Source: Glomus cerebriforme (lineage: Eukaryota; Glomeromycota; Glomeromycetes; Glomerales; Glomeraceae). Taken from it: DNA of 20,339 nucleotides. Numbering within the stretch: the stretch's first letter is position 1; the number at the start of each line of letters is the position of its first letter. The notes below the pieces were generated by a model, which saw nothing but the letters and a program-made list of their open reading frames with translations, made no database searches and was not told the origin of the DNA. Location of the stretch: positions 165,444 to 185,782 of the forward strand of contig QKYT01000189.1 of NCBI GenBank assembly GCA_003550305.1, read 5' to 3'. Shown here in pieces: positions 19,583 through 20,339 of the stretch. The position numbers and the translations under genes are program-made.

Positions 19583-19658
19583 TATCAGCTTAAAAACATA
19601 TTCAACAACTTAAATACACTATAAAAAAGAACCTGAATATGTCTTTTTAAAACTGATA
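19583..19658. repeat. Inverted repeat with TATCAG ends
   Basis: TATCAGCTTAAAAACATATT (from 19583) pairs with the minus strand of 19658-19635, TATCAGTTTTAAAAAGACAT and on to ATTC. The arms are 21 and 24 bases with a loop of about 31. It may be a tiny palindromic element or a transcribed hairpin. Confidence 0.65.
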
Positions 19659-19759
19659 AATTTTTTTTTTTAAACTTTCTCATATAAAACCTTTATTGAT
19701 TATTATTTAAAAATACACAATTGGGTTAAGATTTTACATATTGCACGTTACAATTATTT

Positions 19760-20106
19760 GTTCATGTCATCACAATCGAGAAAAGGGTATCACGTTTATT
19801 CTGTTACAGGTGGAGAATGAAAATAATTCTCCCTTAGATTGAGATGCCTGTAGTCTTGGAGAGGAGCGAATAACTCGACTAAGTTACCTTTGACCTACCG
19901 GTGAAGCAGGATGGGGAATAGGACCTCTATTACCAAACTATATGATACAATCCCTTATGTTAGTTATGTACCTAGTCTGAGAAGTCTTGTCCTGCCCATA
20001 AAGAATGGAGTCACATATACATTACTATAAGGGTTACTTTATCCTTGCAGTAAAAACTACATCAGGAATTTATTTAGTACGAAGTATTTCATAAATCTAC
20101 GCCTTT
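19760..20106 (+). other. CpG-retaining conserved-looking segment, probably part of a young repeat
   Basis: Base composition changes abruptly at about 19740 to mixed, CpG-containing sequence. A frame from 19813 to 20001 reads DACSLGEERITRLSYL, then after a TGA PTGEAGWGIGPLLPN and QSLMLVMYLV, with three internal TGA stops that would be Arg if CGA. I have the impression that this peptide recurs among glomeromycete hypothetical proteins, which would fit a repeat such as an LTR or an element end rather than a gene. A hairpin GGAGAAT/ATTCTCC lies at 19812-19832. No known domain is recognised. Confidence 0.35.
19812..19832. repeat. Hairpin GGAGAAT/ATTCTCC
   Basis: Perfect seven-base arms with a seven-base loop, GAAAATA, at the start of the CpG-retaining segment. 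Confidence 0.45.
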
Positions 20107-20339
20107 GTAATACTACATAAGGCTACGACCCCGTCGAAAGATTATGGAACGTAATACTCCGATGATTTATGTGGCGTAATACTCCGTAATTTTACCAAGT
20201 GTAATACTCCGTTATATTAAGATGCGTAATATTTCGAAACACTGCGTAATACTTTGAAATATTTACGAGGACTAATTATATAACATTTCATTTTATATAG
20301 TGTAATACTCCGCAACTTTACGCGTAATCTAGCATTAAT
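20107..20339 (+). repeat. Phased GTAATACTCCG array running off the window
   Basis: GTAATACTCCG or a close variant starts at 20107, 20151, 20176, 20201, 20226, 20246 and 20302, with a last partial GTAAT at 20324. Four successive starts are exactly 25 bases apart. Only the first 10-11 bases are conserved; the 14 bases between them differ completely. Most copies follow C. Just upstream, 20075-20087 carries an inverted variant (GAAATACTTCG on minus). Conserved core plus variable spacer at constant spacing suggests a binding-site array rather than a simple satellite. Confidence 0.75.

Noticed and set aside
20107..20339. CRISPR array
   Set aside because: The conserved unit is only about 11 bases, spacing becomes irregular after four units, and the surroundings are eukaryotic with no cas-like gene.
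1..20339. tRNA or rRNA genes
   Set aside because: I looked for GTTCRA-type T-loops with matching stems and for conserved rRNA blocks; none was found in either CpG-rich or AT-rich parts.

Overview
This is a roughly 78-80% AT eukaryotic window made almost entirely of decayed repeats. The closest fit I can name is a glomeromycete (arbuscular mycorrhizal) fungus such as Rhizophagus. The reasons are extreme AT content, remnants of CACTA/Tnp2-like, MULE (with SWIM finger), Tc1/mariner and pogo-like DNA transposons, and the particular flavour of their peptides. That assignment is inference from recognised protein motifs. No intact gene, rRNA or tRNA could be supported.

Layout. 1-1376: a purine-rich Lys/Glu-coding-like tract, then T-rich sequence with no gene. 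1377-2480: a cluster of small repeats (a degraded relative of the MITE at 7.4 kb, a 144-bp tandem duplication, an inverted repeat, a 90-bp tandem duplication). 2490-4441 (-): a Tnp2/CACTA-like transposase pseudogene. 4959-5102: a 72-bp tandem duplication. 5237-7124 (+): a broken acidic/lysine-rich gene of unknown function. 7410-7853: a MITE with CAGTCAGA ends and TA target duplication. 7991-8094: a fold-back hairpin. 8911-9900: small inverted and tandem repeats, including two opposed copies of one repeat.

9740-12450 is different in character. It keeps many CpG dinucleotides, is not visibly degenerate, and probably represents single-copy host DNA; one weak candidate exon lies at 11937-12080 (-). 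12530-13800 (-): a MULE transposase pseudogene with a recognisable SWIM zinc-finger remnant. 14395-15060: low-complexity repeats. 15393-17070: a candidate retroposed element with poly(A) tail, AATAAA signal and a 12-bp target duplication. 17632-18206: an internally deleted Tc1/mariner element with terminal inverted repeats. 18708-19066: unidentified coding-like debris. 19583-19658: an inverted repeat. 19760-20339: CpG-retaining sequence ending in a run of GTAATACTCCG motifs, four of them at exact 25-bp starts.

The unifying feature is decay by C-to-T and G-to-A changes on both strands: Gln codons became TAA, Arg codons TGA, Trp TAG, Cys (TGT) Tyr (TAT), and the first catalytic Asp of the MULE became Asn. 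CpG survives mainly at 9.7-12.4 kb and 19.7-20.3 kb. Two copies of the same repeat at 9014-9033 and 9811-9830 differ exactly at CpG sites, which supports methylation-linked deamination. There is no operon-like cooperation between genes here; the window is mostly a transposon graveyard around a small preserved island.
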